Positions 43,425-52,709 of a DNA stretch of 64,000 nt are shown here, piece by piece. The notes under the pieces are model-generated. The model saw nothing but the letters and a program-made list of their open reading frames with translations, ran no database searches and was not told where the DNA came from. This DNA is from Streptomyces sp. CNH099 (GTDB lineage: Bacteria > Actinomycetota > Actinomycetes > Streptomycetales > Streptomycetaceae). The translations under genes were made by a program, and so were the position numbers. Position 1 is the stretch's first letter, and every line of letters starts with the position of its first letter. The stretch is from assembly GCA_000514715.1 (NCBI GenBank), contig AZWL01000006.1:146228-210227 (forward strand), read 5' to 3'.

Positions 43425-44207
43425 GTGATCCCCGATGCCGACGACCGCACACTCCCGGCCCTCGCCGACGGGGCCCGTGTCACCTTCGACGGCCTGCAGG
43501 TGTCCGTCCGGGTCAGCGCACGTCGCAAACGGTTCGCGCTGACGGTGGAGGCGGACGCGGGCGTGCTGCTGCACGTGCCCGAGGGGCGGTCCGCGGCGGA
43601 GGCGGAGGGTTTCGTACGCAAGCATCGCCGATGGGTGCACGCCAAGGTCGACGCGCGTGAGCGGATCCTCCCGGTGAATCCCGCGAAGCGTCTGATCGAA
43701 GGCGAGGTCTTCCGCTACCTGGGGCGCATTTACCGCTTGACGATCACAGACGACACCCCGCCGGATGGGACGGTCAGGCTGGTCGCTGGACGCCTGGTGA
43801 TGGGCCGTGAGCAGGCCGCCGACCCGGATCTCGGCAGGGCCGGTCTTGTCGAGTGGTACTGCCGGGCCGGGCACGCCTGGTCGCGGGGACGTCTGCAGCC
43901 GTGGGCGGCGCGTATGGCGGTACGGGAACCGACGCTGCGTGTACGTGATCTCGGTCGGCGCTGGGGGGCGTATCAACCCGGTGGGGGAGGCCGTGCCCCC
44001 GGCCGGATGACCCTGGGGTGGCCGCTCTTCCAGCTCCCCATGCACCTGGTGGACTACGTGGTGGCTCATGAGCTGGCACATGTGCGGGTCCCCGGGCACG
44101 GGGCGGACTACTGGCGGCTGCTGGCCTCGGCCCTGCCCGAGTACGAGTCGCGTCGTGCCGAACTCGATGAACTGGGGCGGCGCATCTGGATGGGGGAGAT
44201 CGACTAG
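43425..44207 (+). CDS. DUF45 (YgjP/SprT-like) metallopeptidase
   Basis: A 260-residue protein of the YgjP/DUF45 family. HELAH (215-219) with H225 downstream (VRVPGHGADYWRLLASALPE) gives a zincin-type metal site, and SARRKRFALTVEADAGVLLHV and RRWGAYQPGGGGR-like strands match the family's N-terminal part. GTG 43425 is chosen because it lies 5 bases after hsdR and an earlier in-frame start would overlap it by ~90 bases. YgjP homologues are often encoded next to hsdR. Probably cytoplasmic; substrate unknown. Confidence 0.87.
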   Translation: MIPDADDRTLPALADGARVTFDGLQVSVRVSARRKRFALTVEADAGVLLHVPEGRSAAEAEGFVRKHRRWVHAKVDARERILPVNPAKRLIEGEVFRYLGRIYRLTITDDTPPDGTVRLVAGRLVMGREQAADPDLGRAGLVEWYCRAGHAWSRGRLQPWAARMAVREPTLRVRDLGRRWGAYQPGGGGRAPGRMTLGWPLFQLPMHLVDYVVAHELAHVRVPGHGADYWRLLASALPEYESRRAELDELGRRIWMGEID

Positions 44208-45478
44208 GTGCTGGGCTCGGGGGTGTCCGGGGCCGGGGTTTTCGGGGCGGGGGTGCGGTAGGTGCGGAGGGGGGCGTTGGCGGCGGCTACGGCGGCTATC
44301 GCCGCCAGGGCGGTGAGGCCGCCGGTGACCAGGGAGAAGGTGGCCGAGGTGGCGGAGGCCACGAGGCCGCCGCGGAGGTTGCCCAGCTCCGGGCCCGCCA
44401 CCCCGATGACGTGTTCCACCGAGGAGACCCGGCCCCGGTAGGCGTCCGGGGTCTCCAGCTGGACCAGGGCGCTGCGGGTGACGACGGAGACGGTGTCGGC
44501 GGCGCCCGCGGCGGCGAGGCAGGCGAGGGCCAGCCAGAGGGGGCCCGCCAGGCCGAAGCAGGCGAGGGCCACGCCCCAGACGGCGGCCGCGGTCAGCTGG
44601 ACCAGGCCGCCGCGGCGGATGCGGGTGACCGTGCCGGAGAGCAGGCCGGCCGCGATGCCGCCGGCCGCGACGGCCGAGAGGAACAGGCCGAGGGTCCGCG
44701 GGTTGCCGTCGAAGCGGACCTCGTTGACCAGGGGGAAGAGCGCGACCGGCATCGCGAGGAGGGTCGCGGACAGGTCGGTGGCCAGCGAGCCCCACAGCGT
44801 CTTGCGGTGCAGCACGATGCGCCAGCCGCCGCGTTCCGCCCGGCGGCGCCCGCCGCCCGGGGCGCGGGAGCCTTCGGGGCGCATCGCGGGGAGGCGGAGG
44901 ACCGCCGCCAGGGCGACGGCGATGGCCGCGGCCTGGGTGGCGTACGCGGCTGGGTAGGACCAGCGGGCGATGATCAGCCCGGCGGCCGCGGGCCCGGCGA
45001 GCATGGCCGCCTGGAAGGAGACGTTGTTCAGCGCGAGGCCGGCGGCGACCTGGTCGGGCGGCAGCAGGCGGACGGGGAAGGTGCGGCGGGCGGGGGCGCC
45101 GAGGGCGGCGCAGGCGGTGGCGACGGCGACCAGGCCCAGCAGGAGGAGTACGTTCCGGTTGCCCGCGAGCGCCTGGGCGCACAGCGCCGCCGCGGCCAGG
45201 AGCTGGCCGGCGGTGGTGGCCCGTACCAGGGCGCGGCGGTCCACGGTGTCGGCCAGGGCGCCGCCGAGCAGGCCGAACACGACCATCGGCAGACCGGTGG
45301 CCAGCCCGATGGCGCCGGTGCCGACGGGGCTGCCCGTGAGGTCCCAGACCTGGGCGAGTACGGCGACGTTCGCTATCTGGGCGCCGGCCAGGGATGTCGA
45401 CGTGCCGATCCACAGGGCGCGGAACGGCGGGCTGCTGCGCAGCGGGCGGGTGTCGATGAAGCGGACGTGCCGCTTCAT
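44204..45478 (-). CDS. MFS transporter, EntS/MFS_3-like
   Basis: A 424-residue, 12-TM permease. N-terminal RPLRSSPPFRALWIGTSTSL and AQIANVAVLAQVWDLTGSPV, motif A-like GGALADTVDRRALV, and DAYRGRVSSVEHVIGVAGPE (cytoplasmic loop) place it with the enterobactin-exporter EntS group. ATG 45478 overlaps the MarR stop. Its stop overlaps the convergent DUF45 gene end by four bases. Exports an unknown small molecule under MarR control. Confidence 0.87.
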   Translation of the reverse strand: MKRHVRFIDTRPLRSSPPFRALWIGTSTSLAGAQIANVAVLAQVWDLTGSPVGTGAIGLATGLPMVVFGLLGGALADTVDRRALVRATTAGQLLAAAALCAQALAGNRNVLLLLGLVAVATACAALGAPARRTFPVRLLPPDQVAAGLALNNVSFQAAMLAGPAAAGLIIARWSYPAAYATQAAAIAVALAAVLRLPAMRPEGSRAPGGGRRRAERGGWRIVLHRKTLWGSLATDLSATLLAMPVALFPLVNEVRFDGNPRTLGLFLSAVAAGGIAAGLLSGTVTRIRRGGLVQLTAAAVWGVALACFGLAGPLWLALACLAAAGAADTVSVVTRSALVQLETPDAYRGRVSSVEHVIGVAGPELGNLRGGLVASATSATFSLVTGGLTALAAIAAVAAANAPLRTYRTPAPKTPAPDTPEPST

Positions 45479-45963
45479 CAGGGCGGCTCGGCGAGGTTGT
45501 CCTCGATGCGCCGGCGCATCGACCGGCCCTCCAGGGCGCGGCGTACGTCCTCGACCACCGCGGTCATCGCGTACGGCAGCTCGCCGTCCAGCTCGGCGAC
45601 GGCCTCGTGGGTGGCGCGCCACTCCGCCTCCAGGAACGGCACCAGCGCCCGGGCGCGCGCGGTCAGGTCGATCCGGCGGGTGCGGGCGTCGGGGCCCGGC
45701 TCGGAGGTGACCAGGTCCTCCCTGCGCATCGCGGCGACGGTCTGGCTGATCGCGGAGTGCGAGCGGTGCAGGGACTCCGCCAGCTCGCGGATGGTCAGCG
45801 GGCCGGTGTGGGCGAGGCGGATCAGCGGGTACGCGAAGCGGGGGCGTACGCCCTCGATGCCGCGGTCGGCGTAGACCCGCTCGATCTCGGCGTCGAGGGA
45901 GGCCAGCAGCGCGTGCAGGTCCTGCCAGGGGTCGGGCAGCTTGGTGGGGTCCGTAGATGTCAC
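45478..45963 (-). CDS. MarR-family transcriptional regulator
   Basis: A 161-residue MarR: LIRLAHTGPLTIRELAESLH and RSHSAISQTVAAMRREDLVT are the winged helix, EPGPDARTRRIDLTARARAL the wing. GTG 45963 is chosen because it gives the family length and lies within the inverted repeat that should be its operator; the longer upstream frame is not protein-like. Its gene is coupled to the MFS gene, so ligand release would induce export. Confidence 0.87.
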   Translation of the reverse strand: MTSTDPTKLPDPWQDLHALLASLDAEIERVYADRGIEGVRPRFAYPLIRLAHTGPLTIRELAESLHRSHSAISQTVAAMRREDLVTSEPGPDARTRRIDLTARARALVPFLEAEWRATHEAVAELDGELPYAMTAVVEDVRRALEGRSMRRRIEDNLAEPP

Positions 45964-45988
45964 AGCGCTAATATAACAGCGCTGTGAC
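45959..45988. promoter_or_regulatory. Perfect palindromic operator of the MarR-MFS operon
   Basis: GTCACAGCGCT, eight bases AATATAAC, AGCGCTGTGAC: 11-bp arms with no mismatch. The A+T-rich spacer (TATATT on the minus strand) looks like the -10 box, so repressor binding would cover the promoter. The repeat overlaps the GTG start codon of the MarR gene. Confidence 0.78.
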
Positions 45989-46037
45989 ACCTCGGGAACG
46001 GTGGTCGCGCCCGGCGCGAAAGCCGCTCGCGGGCGCG

Positions 46038-46646
46038 CTACCCGACGGGGAAGTCGAAGTAGGTGTCCGGGTACGGCTCGTCCCTCAGCGTGTAGTGCCA
46101 CCACTCGCTTTCGTACGGGCTGAAGCCGCAGTCCTCCATGAGGGAGCGCAGGAACTCACGGTTGCCTGCCTCGGCGTGCCCGATCCCCGTCGCGCCGTGG
46201 TGGGAGAGGGAGTCCATCAGGTCGTGACCGCCGCCCATGGCGGCGAGTTCGCCGGTGTCCAGGCGGTACAGCGTCAGGTCCACGGTGCTGCCCCGGCTGT
46301 GGCCCGACCTGGCGGCCACGTACCCCAGCTCGAACATGGCGGACCTGTCGATGTTCGGATAGTGCCGCGGCTTCGTCCGGCCGTCCTCGGGCTGTTGCGA
46401 CCAGCGTACGAAGCAGTCCACGGCGCGCTGCGGGCGGTAGCCGTCCCAGAGGACCAGGCCGAAGCCGCGGGAGCCGGCCTTCTGCCGTACCTCGTCCAGC
46501 GCCGCGCACAGGGCCCTCGTGCCGACGATGCGGTTCGCCAGGTAGCCGTCCACCGGTTTGCCGGTGAAGTTGTCCCAGGTGGCGTACTTGGCGTCCCAGC
46601 GGATTCCGGGGACCAGTTCGTCTACGAAGGCGAAGTCCGCGTTCAC
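46038..46646 (-). CDS. vanX: D-Ala-D-Ala dipeptidase VanX
   Basis: A 202-residue zinc dipeptidase that removes D-Ala-D-Ala so that only D-Ala-D-Lac precursors remain. The zinc and catalytic motifs are intact: SGHSRGSTVDLTLYR (His and Asp) and YESEWWHYTLRDE (Glu and His), as is LVLWDGYRPQRAVD. GTG 46646 overlaps the vanA stop (GTGA). The length and cytoplasmic character match VanX. Last gene of the vanKHAX transcript. Confidence 0.93.
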   Translation of the reverse strand: MNADFAFVDELVPGIRWDAKYATWDNFTGKPVDGYLANRIVGTRALCAALDEVRQKAGSRGFGLVLWDGYRPQRAVDCFVRWSQQPEDGRTKPRHYPNIDRSAMFELGYVAARSGHSRGSTVDLTLYRLDTGELAAMGGGHDLMDSLSHHGATGIGHAEAGNREFLRSLMEDCGFSPYESEWWHYTLRDEPYPDTYFDFPVG

Positions 46647-47683
46647 CGCAGCTTTCCCGTCAGGGCCAGCGACACCAGCCGGTCGAGCACCTCGCCGAGC
46701 GGCAGGTCCGCGGCCGCCATCATGCGCGGATAACGGCTGTACGAGGTCATGCCGGGAAAGGTGTTGACCTCGTTGAGTACGACGTCGCCGTCCTCCTTGA
46801 GGAACATGTCCACCCGCGAAAGACCCCGGCAGCCCAGGGCGCGGTAGACGGCCTTCGCCTTCTCCTGGACGAGCGCCCGCGACGCTTCCGGAATGTCGGC
46901 GGGGACGACGGCCACGGAGTTGTCGGAGCCGGTTTCGGGGCGGTCCTCCTGGTGGATCCTGAAGAAGCCGTGGGAGAGCGCGATGTGGTCCACCTCACCC
47001 GCGATCAGATCCAGCTCGTCCCCGAGGAGGGCGCAGCCGATCTCGCGGCCGGCGACGGCCTCTTCGATCAGCACCTTCGCGTCGTACTGCCGCGCGGTTG
47101 CCACCGCGCCCGGCAGTTCCTCCTTCCGGGACACCCGGCTGACGCCGAAGGACGATCCCGAACGGGCCGGTTTCACGAAGGCGGGATAGGCGATGCGGTC
47201 GGGATCGATGTCCTCGTCCGCCGTGACGGTCCAGAATTCCGGCGTGGCGACTCCCGCGCCGCGGGCGACGAGATAGGCGAGGGACTTGTCCATGCACAGC
47301 GCGGAACTCTGGATGCCGCAGCCGACGTACGGGATGCCGGAGAGTTCGAGGAGGCCCTGTATCGCGCCGTCCTCGCCGAGCCGGCCGTGCAGCACCGGCA
47401 GGACGACGTCCAGGGCGATCGTCTCGTACCGCCCCCGGTCCAGGACGAGCAGGCCGCGGGCGCTCCGGTCCGGCGACAGCACGGCCGGCCGGCCGTCGCT
47501 CCCCTCCCAGTCCGCGTCGGGCCCGTCGCAGAGCCTCCAGTCGCCGCTCCGGGTGATCCCGACGTAGCACGGCTCGTACTTCTCGGCGTCGAGATTCCGC
47601 GCGACCTCCCGTGCGGACTTGACGGAGACGGGGTGTTCCTCGGAGGAGCCGCCGAATATGATGCCGATCTTCACCTTAGCCAT
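46643..47683 (-). CDS. vanA: D-alanine--D-lactate ligase VanA
   Basis: A 346-residue ATP-grasp ligase. GIIFGGSSEEHPVSVKSARE is the N-terminal binding site, FVKPARSGSSFGVSRV the ATP-grasp loop, GEVDHIALSHGFFRIHQE the omega-loop region with the His-containing FRIHQ typical of D-Lac ligases (D-Ala-D-Ala ligases have a Tyr-Lys pair here), and LNEVNTFPGMTSYSRYPRM the metal site. Starts inside the vanH gene (8-base overlap). Gives glycopeptide resistance by making precursors end in D-Lac. Confidence 0.93.
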   Translation of the reverse strand: MAKVKIGIIFGGSSEEHPVSVKSAREVARNLDAEKYEPCYVGITRSGDWRLCDGPDADWEGSDGRPAVLSPDRSARGLLVLDRGRYETIALDVVLPVLHGRLGEDGAIQGLLELSGIPYVGCGIQSSALCMDKSLAYLVARGAGVATPEFWTVTADEDIDPDRIAYPAFVKPARSGSSFGVSRVSRKEELPGAVATARQYDAKVLIEEAVAGREIGCALLGDELDLIAGEVDHIALSHGFFRIHQEDRPETGSDNSVAVVPADIPEASRALVQEKAKAVYRALGCRGLSRVDMFLKEDGDVVLNEVNTFPGMTSYSRYPRMMAAADLPLGEVLDRLVSLALTGKLR

Positions 47684-48647
47684 GCAGAGTCCTTTTCTCG
47701 TGTTCCATGCAGTTGCGGACGGAGTTCTCGACCATGTCGCTCAGGGCGTGGTCCGTGTGGTACGCGGTGTGCGGGGTGATGAGCACGTTCGGCATCTCCT
47801 GCAGTCGCAGCAGCGCTTTGCTCCCGATGCGCGTGTTGCGGCAGTCGGTGTAGAAGATTCCTTCCTCCCCTTCGAGGACATCCAGCGCCGCACCGCCCAG
47901 CCGGCCGCTTTCCAGCGCGGAAACGAGGGCCTCGGTGTCGATCAGGGAACCCCGCCCGGTGTTGACGAGGAAAGCGCCGTGCTTCATCTGCTCGATCCGC
48001 CGCGAGTCGATGAGATGATGCGTGTCCGCGGTCAGCGGTGCGTGCAGCGTCACGATGTCGCTCCGCCGCAGCAGTTCGTCGAGGGAGACGTAGTCGGCGG
48101 CCGTCCCGGGGCGGCGGTCGCAGGCGAGTGTGCGGCCGCCGAAACCCCGCAGCCTTTCCACGACCGCCGTGCCGATGCGCCCTGTCCCGACGACGCCGGT
48201 GGTCAGGTCGCGCAGTTCCCTCCCGCGCACCTCGTTCAGGCGGTAGTCGTGGCGGTCCGAGCGGCGGACGGTGGCTTTCGCGTTCCGTACCGCCATCAGC
48301 ATCAGCATGAGCGTGTAGTCGGCCACGCTGTCGGGCGAGTAGGCGACGTTCTCGACGGAGATGCCGACGCTTTCCGCGTATTCCACGTCGATGTGGTTGC
48401 AGCCGATGCTCCGGGTGGAGAGGTACGTGACGCCGGCCCGGCTGAGGGCGAGAAGTGCGGGACCGGTTATCCGGGTCTTGTGGTCGACGCTGACGCACCG
48501 GTTTCCGGAGGCCAGTTCCGCGTTCGCCTCGGACAGTGCCGCATCCGTGAGGGTGGGGGTGATGCCGAAGCGGGGTGCCAGCTCCCGGAACAGGGCGGCC
48601 TCCTCCCGCCCGCATCCGTAGGCGGTGATGCCCGTCGCCCGGCTCAT
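47676..48647 (-). CDS. vanH: D-lactate dehydrogenase VanH
   Basis: A 323-residue 2-hydroxyacid dehydrogenase that reduces pyruvate to D-lactate for VanA. NAD motif GVVGTGRIGTAVVERL, STRSIGCNHIDVEYAESVGI near the substrate loop, NTGRGSLIDTEALVSAL with catalytic Arg, ALDVLEGEEGIFY and ITPHTAYHTDHA with the catalytic His. ATG 48647 overlaps the vanK stop (ATGA). The order vanK-vanH-vanA-vanX is that of S. coelicolor. Confidence 0.93.
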   Translation of the reverse strand: MSRATGITAYGCGREEAALFRELAPRFGITPTLTDAALSEANAELASGNRCVSVDHKTRITGPALLALSRAGVTYLSTRSIGCNHIDVEYAESVGISVENVAYSPDSVADYTLMLMLMAVRNAKATVRRSDRHDYRLNEVRGRELRDLTTGVVGTGRIGTAVVERLRGFGGRTLACDRRPGTAADYVSLDELLRRSDIVTLHAPLTADTHHLIDSRRIEQMKHGAFLVNTGRGSLIDTEALVSALESGRLGGAALDVLEGEEGIFYTDCRNTRIGSKALLRLQEMPNVLITPHTAYHTDHALSDMVENSVRNCMEHEKRTLHG

Positions 48648-49858
48648 CGCGCACGCCGCTTCATGTAGAGGTCGAAGGTCCGGTAGACCACCGGCCGCAG
48701 CGGCAGGTCCCATTCGCCGGCGTACCGCACCGCCCGGCCGCCGGTGCCGGCCTTGAACCGGACCAGTCCGACGTGCGGGTCGTCGGCGTCGAGGGTGGGG
48801 GTGATGCCGCGCAGGTCGTAGCGGTCGCAGCCGGCCGCCAGCGCGTCCCGGATCATCGCCCACTGGCAGGCGTGGGAGCCGCGCACCTCGCGCTTGCGGG
48901 TCGAGGAGGCGCCGTAGGCGTACACCGCGTGGGTGCCGACGCGGACCAGCAGGGCGGCGGCGACCAGGTCGCCGCGGTGGCGGGCCAGGTAGAGCCTGAC
49001 CCGCTCGGGGTCCTCCGCGTTGAGCGCGGCGACCATGGTCTCGAAGTAGCGCAGCGGCCGGGGCGTGAAGCGGTCGCGCTCGGCGGTGTGGACGTACAGG
49101 TCGTGGAACGCCTCCAGGTCCGCGACGTCCGCACCGACCGCGACCTCGACGCCCTCCCCGGCCGCCTTCCTGATGTTGCGGCGCCACTGCTGGTTCATGC
49201 CCCTGAGCAGGTCGTCCTCGGTCCTGCCGGCCAGCGGAAGCTCGTACTTGAACTGAGGGTGCCCGACCCCGAAGCCGTTCTCCGGGCTCTGCGGCAGCCA
49301 GCCGGCGTGCCTGAGCCGGCCGGTCACGCGGGCGCCGACCGGGTCGGTCCACGGGCCGGGCACCTCGGTGAGCCGTCGCGCGCCGGGGTCGGCGATGCCC
49401 TGCTTGACCTGGGCGGCGCTCCAGGTGTGCGTGCACACCGGCGGGCCCAGCCGGATCGCGAACGCGCCGCGTGCCCTGAGATGGGCGGCCAGCGGGTCGA
49501 GCCACGCGTCGATCTCGCCGGTCCAGTCGATGACCGGGCCCTCGGGCAGATAGGCCAGCGTGAAGCGCTTGAGCCGCGGCACCGGCCGGTGCAGGACGAG
49601 CCCGGCGCCGACCAGCTCCCGGCCGTCGTACCAGCCGAGGGACTCACCGCGCCACTCGGTCTTGACACCGCCCCACGCCGGGGTCTGCAGGAAGCTGACC
49701 GACGGCTGCGCCCGGACGAACGCCAGGTGCGCGGCGGCGCTGATCGGCTCGACGGTCAGGTTCCGGCCCGGGGGCCCGGCCACCGGGAGGTGCGTGATTC
49801 CGCTCACCGGTCCGCCGTCGTTGAGTCGGCGTTCCCGGGCTGCTTCGCTGGAGGACAT
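48644..49858 (-). CDS. vanK: FemX-like aminoacyltransferase VanK
   Basis: A 404-residue FemABX protein with two GNAT-like lobes. QTPAWGGVKTEWRGESLGWY, LKRFTLAYLPEGPVIDW, HPQFKYELPLAGRTEDDLLR, MNQQWRRNIRKAAGEGVEVA and LVRFKAGTGGRAVRYAGEWD are conserved. In S. coelicolor, VanK is the enzyme that can add the glycine branch to precursors ending in D-Lac, which FemX cannot. ATG 49858, GAGG just upstream. First gene of the minus-strand van operon. Confidence 0.88.
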   Translation of the reverse strand: MSSSEAARERRLNDGGPVSGITHLPVAGPPGRNLTVEPISAAAHLAFVRAQPSVSFLQTPAWGGVKTEWRGESLGWYDGRELVGAGLVLHRPVPRLKRFTLAYLPEGPVIDWTGEIDAWLDPLAAHLRARGAFAIRLGPPVCTHTWSAAQVKQGIADPGARRLTEVPGPWTDPVGARVTGRLRHAGWLPQSPENGFGVGHPQFKYELPLAGRTEDDLLRGMNQQWRRNIRKAAGEGVEVAVGADVADLEAFHDLYVHTAERDRFTPRPLRYFETMVAALNAEDPERVRLYLARHRGDLVAAALLVRVGTHAVYAYGASSTRKREVRGSHACQWAMIRDALAAGCDRYDLRGITPTLDADDPHVGLVRFKAGTGGRAVRYAGEWDLPLRPVVYRTFDLYMKRRAR

Positions 49859-49890
49859 GCCGCCAGTCAAGGCAGGGCGGTGTTGCCGGC

Positions 49891-49912
49891 GCGTATGCGG
49901 ATTTCGATACGC
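49891..49912. promoter_or_regulatory. Inverted repeat in the vanK-vanR intergenic region
   Basis: GCGTAT, ten bases, ATACGC: perfect 6-bp arms in the 87-base gap between the divergent vanK and vanR genes. Candidate VanR site. Downstream on the plus strand TAGCAT (49933-49938) is a -10-like box 7 bases from the vanR ATG, suggesting a leaderless vanR message. Confidence 0.5.
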
Positions 49913-49945
49913 CGACGATATCCGCCGACTCGTAGCATTAACGGC

Positions 49946-50633
<688 letters not shown>

Positions 50634-50641
<8 letters not shown>

Positions 50642-51725
50642 GCGGCCGGGGCTGAGCGTCCGGCTCAAGCTCACCCTCAGCTACACCGGGTTCCTCCTGC
50701 TCGCCGGCGCCCTGGTGCTCGCCGCCGTGGGTTACTTCCTCCTGCGGCAGGGGTGGCTGCAGACCAACTCGGAGGGGGCGTGGCGGGCGACTCCGGGCAC
50801 CAGCTTCGTGCTCGGGTTCGCCCCGACGGCCGCCGCGGTCATGCTGTTCCTGCTGGTGTTCGGCCTGGTCGGCGGGTGGTTCCTGGCCGGCCGGATGCTC
50901 GCACCGGTGAACCGCATCACCGACGCCACCCGCACGGCCGCGAACGGGTCGCTCTCCCACCGGATCCGGCTGCCGGGCCGCCAGGACGAGTTCCGCGAAC
51001 TCGCCGACGCCTTCGACACCATGCTCGCCCGGCTCGAAGCGCGCGTCGCCGAGCAGCGGAGATTCGCCGCGAACGCCTCGCACGAGCTGCGCACCCCGCT
51101 GGCGATCTCGAAGTCGCTGCTCGACGTGGCCCACAGCGACCCCACGCACGACCCCGGCGAACTCGTCGACCGGCTGCGCGCCGTCAACACCCGGGCCATC
51201 GACCTCACCGAGGCGCTGCTCCTGCTCAGCCGCGCCGACCGGCAGTCGTTCACCGGGGAGCACGTCGACCTGTCCCTGCTGGCGGAGGAAGCCGCCGAAA
51301 CGCTTCTGCCCCTCGCCGAGAAGCACGGCGTCACCCTGGAGACCGGCGGCGACGTCACCCCCGCGGTCGGCTCCCCGGCGCTCCTGCTGCAGCTGACGAC
51401 GAACCTCGTGCACAACGCGATCGTCCACAACCTGCCCGGCACGGGCGCCGTGCGGGTCGACACCGCCCTCCGCGCCGGGACCGCCGTGCTCACCGTCGAG
51501 AACACCGGCGAGCCGGTCGCCCCGGAGCGGGTCGCGACCCTCACCGAGCCGTTCCAGCGCGGCACCGAGCGGGTCCGCACCGACCATGCGGGCGTCGGCC
51601 TCGGCCTGGCGATCGTCAAGACCATCACCGACGCCCACCGCGGCACGCTGACCCTCACCCCGCGCGCCGCCGGCGGGCTCCGCATCACGGTGGAACTGCC
51701 CGCGGCGGCGCCCCCGCGGTGGTGA
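50634..51725 (+). CDS. vanS: Sensor histidine kinase VanS
   Basis: A 363-residue kinase: TM1 ~14-37, short external loop ~38-58, TM2 ~59-85, HAMP, then HisKA with RRFAANASHELRTPLAISKS (His150), N box LTTNLVHNAIVHN and G box VGLGLAIVKTITDAHRG. GTG 50634 is inside the vanR 3' end. Only about 20 residues lie outside the membrane, a typical short glycopeptide-type VanS sensor region (GWLQTNSEGAWRATPGT). Detects glycopeptide antibiotic or damage. Confidence 0.9.
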
Positions 51726-51813
51726 CCGGAAACCGCCCCGCCCCGGCAGCCCCGCCCCGGCAGCCCAGTCCCGGCCGCCCAGTCCCCGCCGCCCGCGCCC
51801 GTAGCCACGCCCG

Positions 51814-52605
51814 TCAGACCAGCGCCGCCTGCCCGGCGAGGAAGTCCTCCCACGTCTGCCGCCCCACCGCGTGCTCCGACGCCAGGTTGGCCCCCGCGCG
51901 GAACGCCGCGGCGGCCCTGCCGGGCAGCCGCACCGGCACGACCGGGCGGCGGCGGCCCGTCGCCTCCAGGTAGCCGCGCAGGACGTCCCGCATCTCGTAC
52001 GTGCGCGGGCCGCCCATCTCCGCCGCGAGCCCCGCCGGCCCGGCCAACGCCAGCTCCGCCAGCCGGCCGGCCACCTCCGCGGCGGCGACCGGCTGGATGC
52101 GGAAGCCCGCCGGCGCCGGCAGCACCGGCAGGCGGGCCATGGCCCGCGCCGTCGTCAGCGTCAGCTCGTGGAACTGGGTGGCGCGCAGCGTCGTCCACGG
52201 CAGGCCGGACTCGGCGATGATGCGCTCGGCGGCGCGCTTGGCGGCGACGTAGCCGAACATGGCGCGGTCGAGCCCGCTGACGACCGGGGTGCGGTCGGCG
52301 CCGACGACGGAGATGCAGACGAGGTGCGGTCGCCCGGCGGCGGTGGCGGCGTCGACGAGGTGCCGGGTCTTCACGTCGTCGCCCTTGGCGCTGCCCGCGC
52401 AGTGGACGATGACGTCCGCGCCGGCCACGGCCGCCGCGGTGCCCGCCCCGGTGGCGAGGTCGCCGGTGACGTACGCGACGCCGTCGGCGGACTCGTGGGC
52501 CTGCCGGCTCAGCACCCTGAGGTCGGCGCCCGCGGCCCGCAGCAGCGGTGCGACGAGCCGGCCCAGCGTCCCGGTGCCGCCGGTGAGCAGAACGGTCGAT
52601 GTCAT
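51814..52605 (-). CDS. NAD(P)-binding protein, NmrA/SDR-a type
   Basis: A 263-residue atypical SDR: VLLTGGTGTLGRLVAPLLRA cofactor motif, VYVTGDL-like VAYVTGDLATGAGTA, VCISVVGADRTPVVSGLDRA and LPWTTLRATQFHELTLTTAR. ATG 52605, with a GTG two codons earlier as alternative. Divergent from the ECF sigma factor with 104 bases between the starts; such oxidoreductases beside SnoaL-tailed sigma factors are usually sigma targets. Substrate unknown. Confidence 0.85.
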   Translation of the reverse strand: MTSTVLLTGGTGTLGRLVAPLLRAAGADLRVLSRQAHESADGVAYVTGDLATGAGTAAAVAGADVIVHCAGSAKGDDVKTRHLVDAATAAGRPHLVCISVVGADRTPVVSGLDRAMFGYVAAKRAAERIIAESGLPWTTLRATQFHELTLTTARAMARLPVLPAPAGFRIQPVAAAEVAGRLAELALAGPAGLAAEMGGPRTYEMRDVLRGYLEATGRRRPVVPVRLPGRAAAAFRAGANLASEHAVGRQTWEDFLAGQAALV

Positions 52606-52709
52606 GGTCACTCCAGGTGTTTCTCGGTCGTGCAGCGTGCCCCGGCTCCTCACCCGCAGGTCGGATGGGGTGTACTGCAGGGACCCCGCGCGCGTGAGGG
52701 ATGTGACGG

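Noticed and set aside
39829..43452. 1207-codon open frame opposite hsdR on the minus strand
   Set aside because: A shadow of the G+C-rich third-position bias of hsdR, rich in Arg, Pro and His without domains. The plus-strand protein is certain.
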